A model generated the notes under the pieces. That model made no database searches and was not told the DNA's origin. It saw only the letters and a list, made by a program, of their open reading frames with translations. From NCBI GenBank assembly GCA_036346275.1, contig CM070730.1, positions 2,852,309 through 2,916,308 of the forward strand: DNA of 64,000 nucleotides. Reading direction: 5' to 3'. The position numbers and the translations under genes were made by a program. Source of the stretch: Otatea glauca (taxonomy: Eukaryota; Streptophyta; Magnoliopsida; Poales; Poaceae). This document shows positions 23,900 to 35,206 of the stretch, piece by piece. Position 1 is the first letter of the stretch, and every line of letters starts with the position of its first letter.

Positions 23900-24437
23900 A
23901 GCAGGAGGAACCTTGTACGATCTCGGAGGCCTGCTATCGTACGAATCCACTACATGTGAAAGGACAAGAAAATGTGAAAGTTGCTGGCCCAAGTAATCGC
24001 ATATTTGCAGATGGAATAATGGGCTTAAACAGGCCGGAATTGTACAATGCGCAGCTCTCCGGGGCTTGGATACTGTAGCAACAATTACTATAGTGATTTC
24101 TCTAGCGTTGTTTACACCGTGTTTTGAAGAAGACGTACGAGAATGCACCTATACTTAGGATGTATGTTCTCCAGCAACGCAGGACATGTATCCCTAGTAT
24201 ACTTTGAAGCTGCATCCTGGCTCTAATCAGAGCATGACATACTGCAAATGCAGCTCGAGGTCTCGTTCGGCTGCGTTAACCTTCCTAGTGCATCTTCAAG
24301 TACGGACCGGGCCAGGGCCCATAACTTGCATTTCACTCCACCCAAACACCTGACAAGGTGGGCCATAGCTGTGTATTGTCAGTCAATCAAGCCCACTAGG
24401 GCCCAGCCGCAACAACCAAACACGCGTACAAGGCACG
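23900..24437. other. Left flank of the hAT insertion
   Basis: Mixed sequence without a gene. Together with the segment from 27572 it formed one continuous locus before the hAT insertion, shown by the shared GACCAACC. Confidence 0.4.
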
Positions 24438-24445
24438 GACCAACC

Positions 24446-27400
24446 TAGAGATGGCCAAACAGGCCGGGCCAAATGGGCAAGCCCGAGGCACGTTACTGTT
24501 GGTCCGGCCCAAGCACGGCACGACCCATTAGCCCGTGCCGTGTTTGGGCCGGCACTGCGGCACAACACGGCTCGTTTACGACCGGGCCTGGCACGGCCCA
24601 ACACGGCAACGGCCCGGTACGGGCACGTCCTATTTAGCCCGTTTAAAAAAATAGTCGTTTTATAGTTGTTAGAGGTTTAAAAAATTCAAAAAAATCCAAA
24701 TTTTTTCCTATAAATCGGTGGCTACCCCCCATTTTCACACCAACAATCTTACATTCTCTTGTGAAAATTCTTTTGCTCTTGGTGGTAATTTGGCAAAATT
24801 CAAAATAGTTTTGTCAAAAAAAAACTAAAATTCGGCTTTCGACTTCTATCAAAAAATCAAGGTGATAATTGTGATTTATTTTTTTATTTTGTTAGTATTT
24901 TAAATTATATTTTAGTATTAATAGCGTAATTATTTCTTGTAGTTTGCTTTATGGAGTCCGGGGATTTTCCGTCGTTCCCAACTCCTGATTTCGATATTTC
25001 ACTCGAGGAGCTTCTTGCATCATATCAAGCCCAAGAAGATGAAGGAGCTGTGCCATCCTCAGACTCTACAAGTGCTACTGCGTCAGCAAGCACCGGGGCG
25101 AAAAGAACAAGACGTAGTACATCGAGAGTCTAGGAAGATTTGAGCAGATTTTTTAGACATCAAACGACGTCCAGAGCAGGTATGATGTTTGTAAGTATTG
25201 TAAGCATAAATTAACTACGAAATCTTCAGGTGGAACGGGGCACTTGAAGAGGCATGCTGAGAGCTGTAGAAAAAAGCGGTGATGGCTTTGAGACAGACGC
25301 AGTGCAAGACAACCCCGATGCACGATGACGAATCGGGACTACAATCCTGAGGTAGCTCGTGAATCTCTTTGTCGTTTAATCGCTTCTCAAGATCTTCCTT
25401 TAAACTTTGGTGAGTCAGCTGCGTTTGAAAGCTATATTAGGACCGCTTATAATCCTAGATTTTCTGCAGTTTCTACACAGACAACAACTAGAGATTTGAT
25501 TAAATATTATAATAATTATTGCAATAACCTAAAAGAAAATTTTAGTACCTGTACTTTTTCTTTGTCTTTAACATCTGATATATGGAGTGGTAGAGCTAAA
25601 GAGGATTGCCTTAGTGTAGTTGCTCATTATGTAAACAATTATTGGCAACTAGAAAAGAGAATTATAGGATTCAAATTAATTGATGTAGCACACACTAGTG
25701 AAAATATTGCTGATTGTATTGTAAAAGTTGAGAAAGATTTTGGTCTCAGTGATAAGATTTTTGCAAAAACATTAGATAATGCTTCTGCAAATACTTCTGC
25801 CATGAACATTCTTACTTCGCTTTTCAATTCTTATGCTAAATCTTTCTTATTACATCAACGTTGTGCTTGCCATATTATTAATCTTATAGTTAAATCTGGT
25901 TTGAAGAGGTTAGATAAGTATCTTGAACCTTTTCGCACTGCAATATTTTACTTAAATTATTATAATCAACGAGTAGCAGCATTTAAGACTTATTGTATTG
26001 CAATGAATGTGCGTCCGAGTAAGTTTGGTTCGGATATGCCTATTAGATGGAACTCTACTTACTTGATGCTTAAGAATCTCATACTATATGAGAGCACATT
26101 TTCTGTTTTTATTAACACGCACTGTCGTACAAAGGATGATCAGCCGCTACTCACATAGCAACATTGGTATATTGCTAAATACTTGATGTCATTTTTAGAA
26201 CTTTTTTGGAATCTACTGTTGCTTTATCTAGAGTTTATTACGCAACCTCTCCTTTAATTGTGCATCATATTTTAGAAATTGCTACCCACTTAAAGAGCCA
26301 CAAAAATAACAATATCTTGCGTGAAGTTGTTTATGCTATGAAAACTAAATTTTTGAAATATTGGCAAGAAATTCCTATGTTATATGCATTTGCATTTATT
26401 TTAGATCCTAGAGCTAAAGTTCGAGGATTCTCTAATGTTCTCTCACTTTTAAGTGATGCGGTAGGTACTGATTATTCTAGTTATTTTTTAACTTTCCGTG
26501 CTAACTTATCTCAAGTTTATGATAAATACGATCGGAAGTTTGCTGGAGTTCGCATGCAACGACCTCCTCCAGCACCCACAACAGGTAAGAAGAAAACCGT
26601 GTGGGGAAAGATATGGGGTGCAGGTGGATCTTCCTCAAGGAGTTCAACTACATCAACGACAAGTGCGGACACATCAAGTGGTGGGGAGCTAGCTGCCTAT
26701 CTCAACAGCGACACTACCAACTACCAAGAGCAGCAAGACGAGGACTTCAGCATTTTACAGTGGTGGCATGAGCACAAGATAACATATTCGGTGCTTTCCA
26801 TATTAGCACAGGATGTGTTAACAGTTCCTGTCTCCACAGTTTTTTCGGCGTCTGCTTTCAGTCTATCCGAAAGAATAATCGAGGAGAGAATAACAAATAT
26901 GACAAGTGAGATGGTGGAAATACTTCTCACTATAAAAGATTGGGAACAAGCTAATCAACGAGCTCAACATACTGCAGAAAATGCTTGAGCTGGCGGAGAC
27001 GTTCGAAAATCTTTATCTAGATAATGAGGAAGAATAATTGTAATCTTCACTTTTTTCTTGTATCACTGAGCTATAGGATGTACTCTTTTTTCTTTTCCAA
27101 GGTTTTCTAGTGTTGAGTTTTTACTTGGCAAAGTTTTTAATGAGGCAGCCAAACATCAATAAAGCTCATTATTTAATTCAAATTATTTGTCTTATTTTAG
27201 AATTTCTCATATTTTAGCTTGTTCTTAATTTATATATATATTTAAAAAGTTTTTCTACATCCTTCAAGTTTTTCTAATTATTCTAAATTTCTCTATTTTT
27301 CTGATTTTTTTATACTTTTTTTTGCATTTTTTGCCATACTTTGTCTATTTTTCTAAAATTTTTTGAATTTTTCGGGCGCTAACGGGCTACCGGGCCGACC

Positions 27401-27563
27401 TTGCCCGTTAGGACTGCGAAGGACCGGGCCGACATGGCACGGCCCGTGAGCCTGCACGGCACAGCCCGTTTACAAGTCGGGCCGAAACGGGCCATGCCTA
27501 AAAGGGCCGTGCCGATTTTTAATCGGGTCTTGCCGTGCTGGGCGGCCCGTTTGGCCATCTCTG
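24446..27563 (+). mobile_element. hAT-superfamily DNA transposon with intact ends
   Basis: Termini are TAGAGATGGCCAAAC (left) and, reversed, CAGAGATGGCCAAAC (right), a 15-bp inverted repeat differing only at the first base. The 8-mer GACCAACC occurs immediately left (24438-24445) and right (27564-27571), a perfect target-site duplication of the hAT length. GC-rich subterminal repeats of CGGCCCGT/ACGGGCC flank an AT-rich transposase region. The element is 3118 bp long. Confidence 0.92.
24951..26988 (+). pseudogene. hAT transposase, disrupted
   Basis: An acidic N-terminal frame starting MESGDFPSFPTPDFDI (24951) ends at a TAG at 25131. A BED-type zinc finger follows in another frame: CKYC at 25190-25201, then HLKRH and a Cys at about 25240-25267. 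It ends at TGA 25280. The main body at 25325-26158 carries the RNase-H-like region (LTSDIWS, TLDNASANTSAMN, CACHIINLIVKSGL, PIRWNSTYLML) and stops at TAG 26156. A frame change near 26200 leads into the C-terminal dimerisation domain (26206-26988), with LQWWHEHKITYSVLSILAQDVLTVP and SAFSLSERIIEERITNM in sequence. The order is that of plant hAT transposases, but at least two stops and several frame changes make it non-functional. Confidence 0.88.
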
Positions 27564-27571
27564 GACCAACC

Positions 27572-28917
27572 CCAACAATTTTGATTCGCATCCCATCTCC
27601 TCCCGCTCGTTGAGCCCCAATTCTGTTGCGTCGCTCATCCCCTCTTCAAACCCTAACTAGACGGCGGCACCCTCCTCCTCGCTTTCGATTCCCCTACCTC
27701 ATCGTCTCCGCGACTAGATCCCGCCATGGTTGTGATGCCGGTGCCAATTAGCCGCCGCGGGAGCCCTCGGTGCGCCATCGCCTCGAATTGCATCGACGAC
27801 TCGGAGTGCACGCTGTGTCTCGGCCACCCATCTCTCTGGCCTTAACGCTGTAGGTTCGGACCAGCTGCCTCGCGACCTCCGCGGGCATCCTAGATGCGCC
27901 CTCGCCCCGAGTCGCATCGACGACGCCGAGTGCACGTAGCATCCCTTCCTCACCCGCTCTGCCTCCGCCGAGGATTTCGTCGTCATGCTCCCTAGTGAGT
28001 CTCTACTAATTCTATTTCCACATAGCCCTCCTCATGATAGGTTGTATGCTCTCGACCTCTCCTAGTTCCTTATGCCTAGGTTTGCGCTTGCCACGATTGT
28101 TTCTGAGCGGTTTATTGGGCTCATTGGGAACGTGTGCTTTTGGGGCAGCTTTGTGTCACAGGATCCATCTCTGCGTGCTAGTGTTTTGATCGTTATGTGT
28201 AGGGATTAGGGAAAAATTATTCGTGAAGGGGCAGAGGGAGTTAGGGTTTGTTTTCAGATCCGTCCTGGATCTGTAGGATTTTGTTTGTCATGGATAGAAG
28301 GAACTTTGTCATGGATAGAAGGAACTCAGGACTATTTGTGGTGTGGTACGGAGTAGGGATAATTACGAATGCTCTGTTTTCAAAATCTCTGCTTTAGGTG
28401 GTCATTTCTGGTGATGGATGGTGAGATCTAGAAACTTTTTTTAGTTTTTTGGCTGGGTTGTTTCATTAGAGATGATTGAGGCTTGTAGACTACAACAGTA
28501 CAGTAATTGGAACAGAGCGAATTTGGAATTATTCTGATCTTGTTCCATAGGGGTTTGGTCATTCTTATTGAGAAAAATAAATATAGTAGAGCTATATCTG
28601 AAATGTGTGAAGCAGTTTACTAATTTAGTTGAATTCTAACTGATTTTGCAATTATCACTGTGGTTTCCTAGGTTAAGGTTTTAGATCTATGTTGTTTTGG
28701 TTTTTTAATGGTTTGGTCTCAAATATCGAGTTTTGGTTTTGGCAGGTTTTTTAGTTGCTGGCTGGAATGAATTCCAGTTAAAATTAAAATGCCAAATGGA
28801 CTGACATCCTTTCAAGGAACTGGAGGAATACCCATCTATCACATTCTAAATTATTGGACCTTTTTTTATATGAGAGCTACTATCCAACGCTATACCGTTG
28901 GGAATCACTTCCAACGG
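27572..28917. other. Region right of the hAT insertion, possible orphan gene leader
   Basis: The text AAACCCTAA at 27647-27655 and a C-rich stretch resemble a grass 5' leader, and the AT-rich sequence from about 27994 looks like a first intron. No coding continuation was recognised. The hAT element would have landed in the proximal promoter of such a gene. At 28889-28923 a perfect 13-bp inverted repeat (GCTATACCGTTGG) forms a short hairpin. Confidence 0.3.
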
Positions 28918-29780
28918 TATAGCATGTTTCATTAGGTTTCACGGATAAGTTTCGTGATGTTTCATAGATAAGTTTCATGATGTTTCGTAATGTTTCATGG
29001 GTAAGTTTCATGATGTTTCACGTATAAGTTTCATGATGTTTCGTGATGTTTCACGGATAAGTTTCATGATGTTTCACGGATAAATTTCATGATGTTTTAC
29101 AGCTAAGTTTCATCCCAAGGTTTCATGTTTTTTCGTCTAGATAGGTTTCATGTTGTTTCATAGTTAAAGTTTCATCAGGTTTCGTAGTGTACTTATAAGT
29201 TTCTTAACGTTTCAATTTCGTAGGTTTCATAGATAGGTTTCAAAGCATGTTTCAACAAGTTTTAGAGCATGTTTCACATATTTCAGAGCATGTTTCAGTC
29301 CATTAATTGATTTAGGAGTTTCACAACGTTTCATAGATAAGTTTCATGTTGTTTCACAGTTAAGTTTCACCAGGTTTCGTAGTGTACTTATAAGTTTCAT
29401 AACGTTTCAGTTTCGTCAAACTCATGAAACTTATGTATAAAACTAAGTTTCACGTGTTCCTAGAATATTTCAAGTTTCACAAAGTTTCAACAAGTTTCAG
29501 AGCATATTTCAAGGTTTCAGAGCAGGTTTCAGAGCATGTTTCAGGCCATTAATTGATTCAGGAGTTTCACAACATTTCATAGATAGGTTTCATGTTGTTT
29601 CACAGTTAAATTTCACTAGGTTTCGTAGTGTACTTATAAGTTTCATAACGTTTCAGTTTCGTCAAGCTCATGAAACTTATGTGTAAAACTTAGTTTCACA
29701 TGTTTCTAGAATATTTCAAGTTTCAACCCATGAGTTTCAACAAGTTTCAGAGCATATTTCACAGGTTTCAGAGCAGGTAA
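28918..29780. repeat. Degenerate AGTTTCAT tandem array with 246-bp higher-order duplication
   Basis: Dozens of variants of AGTTTCATGATGTTTCA follow one another. Two long units starting TTTCAGAGCATGTTTCAG (29281 and 29527) are near-identical over about 246 bp, and part of a third precedes them at about 29140-29280. The same small motif fills the interior of the hAT-like element at 22754-23899. No frame is preserved. Confidence 0.8.
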
Positions 29781-29962
29781 TCCATGTTAATTAGCAGGGG
29801 TATTAGCGAGATAGATGTTCCACTTAATTGCAATCTCACGTTTGTTCTTGCTAATTAGGACCTGTCTTAGCTGGGGATTAAACTAATTGCGCCCAATTAT
29901 AGGCCGCCTTCTTCCGCTAATCACCTCCTTATTTACCTTCGTTGTTCTCTCTACCTCTCCGC

Positions 29963-29970
29963 TATATACA
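29963..29970 (+). promoter_or_regulatory. Putative TATA box of the OVATE-like pseudogene
   Basis: TATATACA lies 76 bp upstream of the ATG at 30039, in a CT-rich context typical of grass promoters. Confidence 0.4.
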
Positions 29971-30038
29971 CACGCGGACACCAGCTTCCTTCCATTCCTG
30001 TCTCTCTCTCTATCCTCTCTCCCTCTGTAATTAGAGGA

Positions 30039-30663
30039 ATGCCAAGAAGCACGGAGCTTGGCACAATGCTGGGTTGCTTCCCCGGCGGTGGCCAGCGGCC
30101 GACGTCGCCTCCGCTGGCTGCGGTGTATGAGGAGGGGTCCACGTCGGCGACGTCGACGTCGGTAGGAACGGGATCGCCACCGTCCTCGGCGTCGACCTCG
30201 TCCCCGGCGTTCCTAGACGAGCTCGCGGCGCTCTACCCCGATGACTCCGAGGCGGAGGCCGACGCCGGCTTCCTGTCCACCGCCATCGCGTCCGTCGGTT
30301 CTTCCTCGCGTCCCCCAACCGGTCCAACTCTATCGTCGACTCCTCTGAGCATGCTGACGCATCCCGCGGCTTCAAGTCCGTCCTCTCCAACGTCGCCCGC
30401 TTGTCGACGCGCGCCGGCGCCACCCCCGCCGCCATCGCCTCGGCCGCCAAGGCCCTGCTAGCCCGCGAGGAGGACGAAGGAGCGGTGCGGCGAGTCTCGG
30501 TGTCGACGGACGCCCCCGCGTGGAGTTCCTCAAGTCCATGGTGGAGATGGCCGATACGCTGGACCTGGACTGCTGCCGCGACGCCGACCGCGCCTGCCTC
30601 CACGACCTCCTCCTCTGCCACATCGCGCTCATGTCCAGCGTTAGGACAAACCAGTCCAAATAG
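30039..30663 (+). pseudogene. OVATE-family-protein-like pseudogene
   Basis: An ATG frame starts MPRSTELGTMLGCFPGG and runs through a Ser/Pro-rich part and FLDELAALYPDDSE. Near 30290 meaningful sequence moves to another frame with VRRFFLASPNRSNSIVD, recalling the RFF..SPGxSNSIV motif of OVATE family repressors. Near 30515 it moves again, giving VEFLKSMVEMADTLDL and LHDLLLCHIAL, like the start of the OVATE domain. It then meets TAG at 30661. Two frame changes and a truncated domain point to a pseudogene. The family assignment is from memory of motifs and is only moderately sure. Confidence 0.45.
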
Positions 30664-33556
30664 ATATGATTGTCTTTGCTTCTGGATTTAGCAAACAAAG
30701 CCAACCCCTAATACTCCCGCTCCTCGTGGTGGTGCTATACCGTCCAAACGGTATACTGTTTGGTAGACTTTCTCTTTTTATATTGCACTGCCATGTGTTG
30801 AGTGGAAGTATGGTACAGAAAGCTTTGTTGGAAATTGGAGTTTTTTCCTTTCGAAGTGTCAGGTTCCTTTGTAAGGGTTGGCAATGGTAACATGCATAAA
30901 AAAAGAACATAGTAAAGTTCTAAAAGGGTTAGGGTAGTGTGGCAGCTGAAGAATAATAAGTGGTTGTCCGATTGAGAAACTTCCTTTTGGGTTTTGGAAC
31001 ATTATGGAATTTCTTTGAATAATGAGTTATATTTTATTAATAATGGAAAGAAACCATGTGGAGCAAGGTAAAGAACTAAAGAAGTGACTTTTCCGGGAAG
31101 GGTGGAAAGAGGAAGGCGAACCTGACAATGAATGAATTAGATCGAAAAGTACGGGGATTGAGTTGAATTTTAAATGTCTCTTTTAAATTGGGTGTGTGCT
31201 GATATAATATCATCTTTTTGACTACTTAGTCTTTTGATATGTTATGCATCATGCCTTCTATTTTGCATATGTATTCATGAGCCCTAAATTTCTTCCTTGT
31301 TTCACCTGCTTGCAAGAGCTACCAACCACTCCTCTGGGTAGTCCTTTGCCTCCTCATCACCCTTATCCTGCAAGTGACTAGCCAACCACTCCTCAGTGTA
31401 TCCATAGCACTCAGAGTCTAAGAAAAGAGGGAATTACGTATGGGTGAGTACAAGAATGTACTCAATAAGCATTAATAACAAAATGCAATATATGAGTTTT
31501 ACTTTCCAGAACCATCATAATTTCCTTTCCGCAAATCGGTTTTATTAAGAAAACATGTGTTTTCGATTTTTAATTATTAAAATGCTACTAGTACTCGTAT
31601 ATGAGGCAGACTTAGCTTCCGTAGCGTCCAATCTAGGAGATATACATTAATTCATGATTTTTAGCCCTACGCAGGTTTTGTACCACTTTACCCATAGTGA
31701 ACCCAACCTCTGTCGGGAACCCAGAATGTTTATCACTAGTTCGGTATTTAGATCTCCAACCCTGCCCACCTACCAGTTGTACTCCTTCCCGAATTCGATA
31801 GTACTATTACATGGGATGGCCTGTTGTACCCCTTCTCAAAATCGGTAGTACTCATCTATCCTGACCACCTGAGCCTCCTGTTGCCCGGCCTGCTTTGGCC
31901 AGGCTCCGCCCTCTCGTGCGTGCATCGGTCCGTCGCCGCCAACTCGTCCGGCTTGTCTTGGGCCCCTTCCCCACGTGCGCCTGGGCCCGTGCGCACTCCC
32001 CTGGGCATGCGTGCCCGCCTGGCCTCGGCTCGACGCCATGGCTCGGCGTGGCCGCCTCAGCCCACCCCTGCGCTCGGCTGTTCGTCGGCCCTTAGCCGAC
32101 TCGGCTCCGCACTCCTGCTGTCATGGCTTCGGTCGACCCTACCCATGGGTTGTCCCCACTTCTCTGGCTAGTGTTTGGGTACCCCTGGTCCATGCGATTT
32201 TCTACTGTCTTTTTGTTTTATTGTGTTCTATGCTGCAATGGTGAATGGTAAATATCTAGGTCTGTGATGATTATTTTGATTGATGCACGGGTTGGACAGC
32301 GCTGTGACGACACCCTGTGATCTGTCGTGCGCCGGGGAGCATGGGTGGTTTACAAGGGACGCTCGGCGCAACCCCCGTGGCGTTGACTAACTGAGACCGC
32401 TATTTGTCTACTGCTATTTTGATTTTCTAGTTGATTTTTGTTATTGCTATCCTATGTTGGATCTAATGGGAAGGTTGGAAAATGGATGGTTACTTGGATG
32501 TGGGGAATGAAAATGCAGTGTTGGCTGTGAGCAATGGGATGTGCTGGTGAAGAGGATGCAGAGGTGGCTGTTGTCTCCTTTTTTTTGCTCCTGGAAGTTG
32601 GCTTTGGCTTGGGCTTAACCTCCTCCTTGACTTCTGGCTCTTGGTGCTTCTGGTGGCGTCCTGTGTTCCCTTGCTTGCTTTTTGGTCATGTGCTTGGCTG
32701 GTGGTGATGTTTGTGTGGCTTGAGCTAGTGTTTCTTTACGGGAGGTTTGCCTGGGGCTTTTCCTTATATGTATGAAAGCATGGATGCCTTAAGTGAGAAG
32801 GCTCTGGACTTGGCTGGGGTTCTACACTTGGGGCTTCGGCTAAGGCAATGAACTTGATGTGATGTTCTTAAAGCATAGTGAATTCATTCCTATCCTTTTG
32901 ATTGTGCAATTTTTACTATTTCACTGAGGGTAATATATTTTTCTACCGCGCGATATTTTTAATATATGCATGTCTACAGATAATACAGGTTTGTATAATT
33001 GCCGAATGATGCAACCTAAATTCGTGAGAGGTGCCGATTTGGCCCCGGACGAATCTGATACCTCAGTGAGAGATACCATTTCATACAGGACTGACAGCAA
33101 TTCTAAATACATTTTATTTAATTTTTCTTGTCATATTAATTCGCTGCTTTTACTTATGGATGAAATTTTTACCAATATGCAGGGCTACTGAATAAATCAA
33201 CGCAAGAGAAGGTTTTTAGAAGTCTTGTAAATTTTTATTTTGCAATGTAATTAATTATTCATGTAATTCGTATTTAAAGCTATAATTAATTTTTTGTGTA
33301 ATGTAATTTATCCCATTGTACAAAATTATAATAATTAATATATGCAGTTAATCTTTGTTGCTTAATTTCATTTTTGATGACTGTCAATTTAAGTTAATGA
33401 CCTTATTTGAGTTAATGAAATCGCGGTTGTTTCATGCCATCCCCTACTACTAGTAGAATGTACAGTAAAATGCTCTTTCCATTTTTCTTCTTTGACTCAA
33501 TGGGCAATAAGAGCAAGCTTTGTTGTACTCTCCGCTTGCTCTATTCTTGTAGTCAA
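30664..33556. other. Intergenic, probably retroelement debris
   Basis: Between about 31270 and 32400 the text (TGGGTGAGTACA, repeats of TTGTACTCCTTCCCGAATTC-like pieces, then a GC-rich block) has the look of LTR or untranslated retroelement sequence, but no termini or pol motifs could be paired. No gene is supported. An unassigned minus-strand frame at 32921-33112 is probably chance. Confidence 0.35.
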
Positions 33557-33864
33557 GGCATGTACAGTGATGTGATGTCAGCTGTCTATATGTTTTACCA
33601 CGTAAGATTTTTGTTGACATGAATGAGAGAGGAGAAGAGAGAGTATAGCCATCTCTTTCGTGAAGAGACGACCATATAGACAATATAAAACACCATTATA
33701 TGAGTTATTGTCTATAATAAATATTTTTTCATACCATAATTGAAAGATTGTAGAATCTCGTAGAGACAACCTAGGATGTCATCTATTATAGAAGCTGTTT
33801 TTAGTTTTTTTAGATAATATGAAGAAGTATATAGACAGTAGTCATCTCTACTATTGTGCATGCT
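33557..33864. mobile_element. Putative MITE
   Basis: The left part GGCATGTACAGTG...CTGTCTATAT is mirrored at the right end, which reversed reads GAGCATGCACAATAG...CTGTCTATAT. The interior is AT-rich and about 310 bp in total. No target duplication was found. Confidence 0.45.
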
Positions 33865-35124
33865 CTGAGTGGTAAGTCTTTTGTGGCAGGTTTACAGCGC
33901 GAGCAAAGTTTCCCGAGCTTTTGGTCTTGTAATGGCAACTCACAACTTTCTGTTATTTTCAGGAACATATCCTTGGAGCATTTGAGCCTCGTGGAAACAC
34001 AGCAATCTCTGGAGGAAGAATGGCAAAGCCTAAGCGTAGCAACGACAAGAAGAGCACCTGGAAGCTCCCCTGCAGCTGTTCATGGATCGCCTCAAACGTG
34101 CCATTGGTTAAGTGCTGAAGGGTCTAATGCTTCCCAAATTCCTTTGTAGTAGTCAGAACTCAGAAGTTGCTTGATCGAACGTAGCTATCACTGTTGGCCT
34201 TCCTCACAATTGTACTCTACCATATTATTTTTTTTCTTCCTTAAAGACACCCCATGCTCGAATTCATGATGGCCTCATGCGTCACCAGTGCCAAACCTGT
34301 GAGCTCATGCAAGATAAGCCTTCGATAAACCGTTACAGGTTACTTCACTTGTCATCGGGACGCAAAATTATAAGTGGGCCGTGCAAAAACTTGCAGATCT
34401 AATGCTTTTTCTTTTGACAGTTGCACAAATATTAAAATATGAATGAATGGTAGATGGTGATTGCTTACCCCTTCGCTTGCTTCAAGATTTGTGCAACTTG
34501 TATTAGAAGGGAATGCATCGAAGCACTGCTCTTTTTTTTTCGAATTCAATTGTGTAACTCGTGTTCACTCGGATATCCACCGGACCAAATCTTGTTCGAT
34601 TTCCTTCACCGTTTTTTTTTATTTTGAGAATTGTCTGATTTCCTTCACTTGCTATCCAAACAAGAAAGGCAAGATATCTTCTCATAGGAAAAGCAACCAA
34701 ATACAAATCCACAGAGTAAGATGCCTTGCACTCTTCACCTTCATCACGCCCTGCATTGCATATCTATCTTCTGTTCTCCTTGCAAGGCAAATCATCACCC
34801 ACGAGACCCCAACCCGAAAAATCCACAGCATGTCCACCAAATCGTAGCTTGGACAGAACTAGTCCACACCACAGACGTGAACGCCGCGCACCGGCTCATG
34901 GCTGAACGTCGCGGGTGAGCTTTTTGCTCCATGGACCAGGCGCACGCTTGCGCTTTACTGCACGCACGTTCGTCGACACTCGCCACGTCTAGTGGCTCGG
35001 CAAGTTTGTCGCAGCACAGAGACAGCAAAAATAGCACACATTAACGCAGGGTAAATTGAGATTGGAAAATGGAAATTTTGGCAAATCCGTGATTTTTTTC
35101 CCCACCGGTCTCGGTCCTGCTCCT
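33865..35124. other. Intergenic upstream of the polygalacturonase
   Basis: A frame at 33856-34149 is open but unrecognised. The last few hundred bases are the polygalacturonase promoter region. Nothing else is assigned. Confidence 0.35.
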
Positions 35125-35132
35125 CTATAAAC
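35125..35132 (+). promoter_or_regulatory. Putative TATA box of the polygalacturonase gene
   Basis: CTATAAAC lies about 80 bp upstream of the ATG at 35207, a normal distance for a plant core promoter. Confidence 0.55.
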
Positions 35133-35206
35133 ACACCGTTTGCTCGCTTTTGTTTTCCATCCTAATTTGCGCAGGGCAAACGCCTCCCTACTCTCGCGAA
35201 TTCGCA

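Noticed and set aside
28918..29780. CRISPR-like repeat array
   Set aside because: The repeats are degenerate, contiguous and without uniform unique spacers, in a plant nuclear context. It is a satellite-like tandem array.
30031..30621. A 196-codon minus-strand frame opposite the OVATE-like pseudogene
   Set aside because: Low-complexity Arg/Pro/Ser composition. The plus strand carries the recognisable motifs and promoter.
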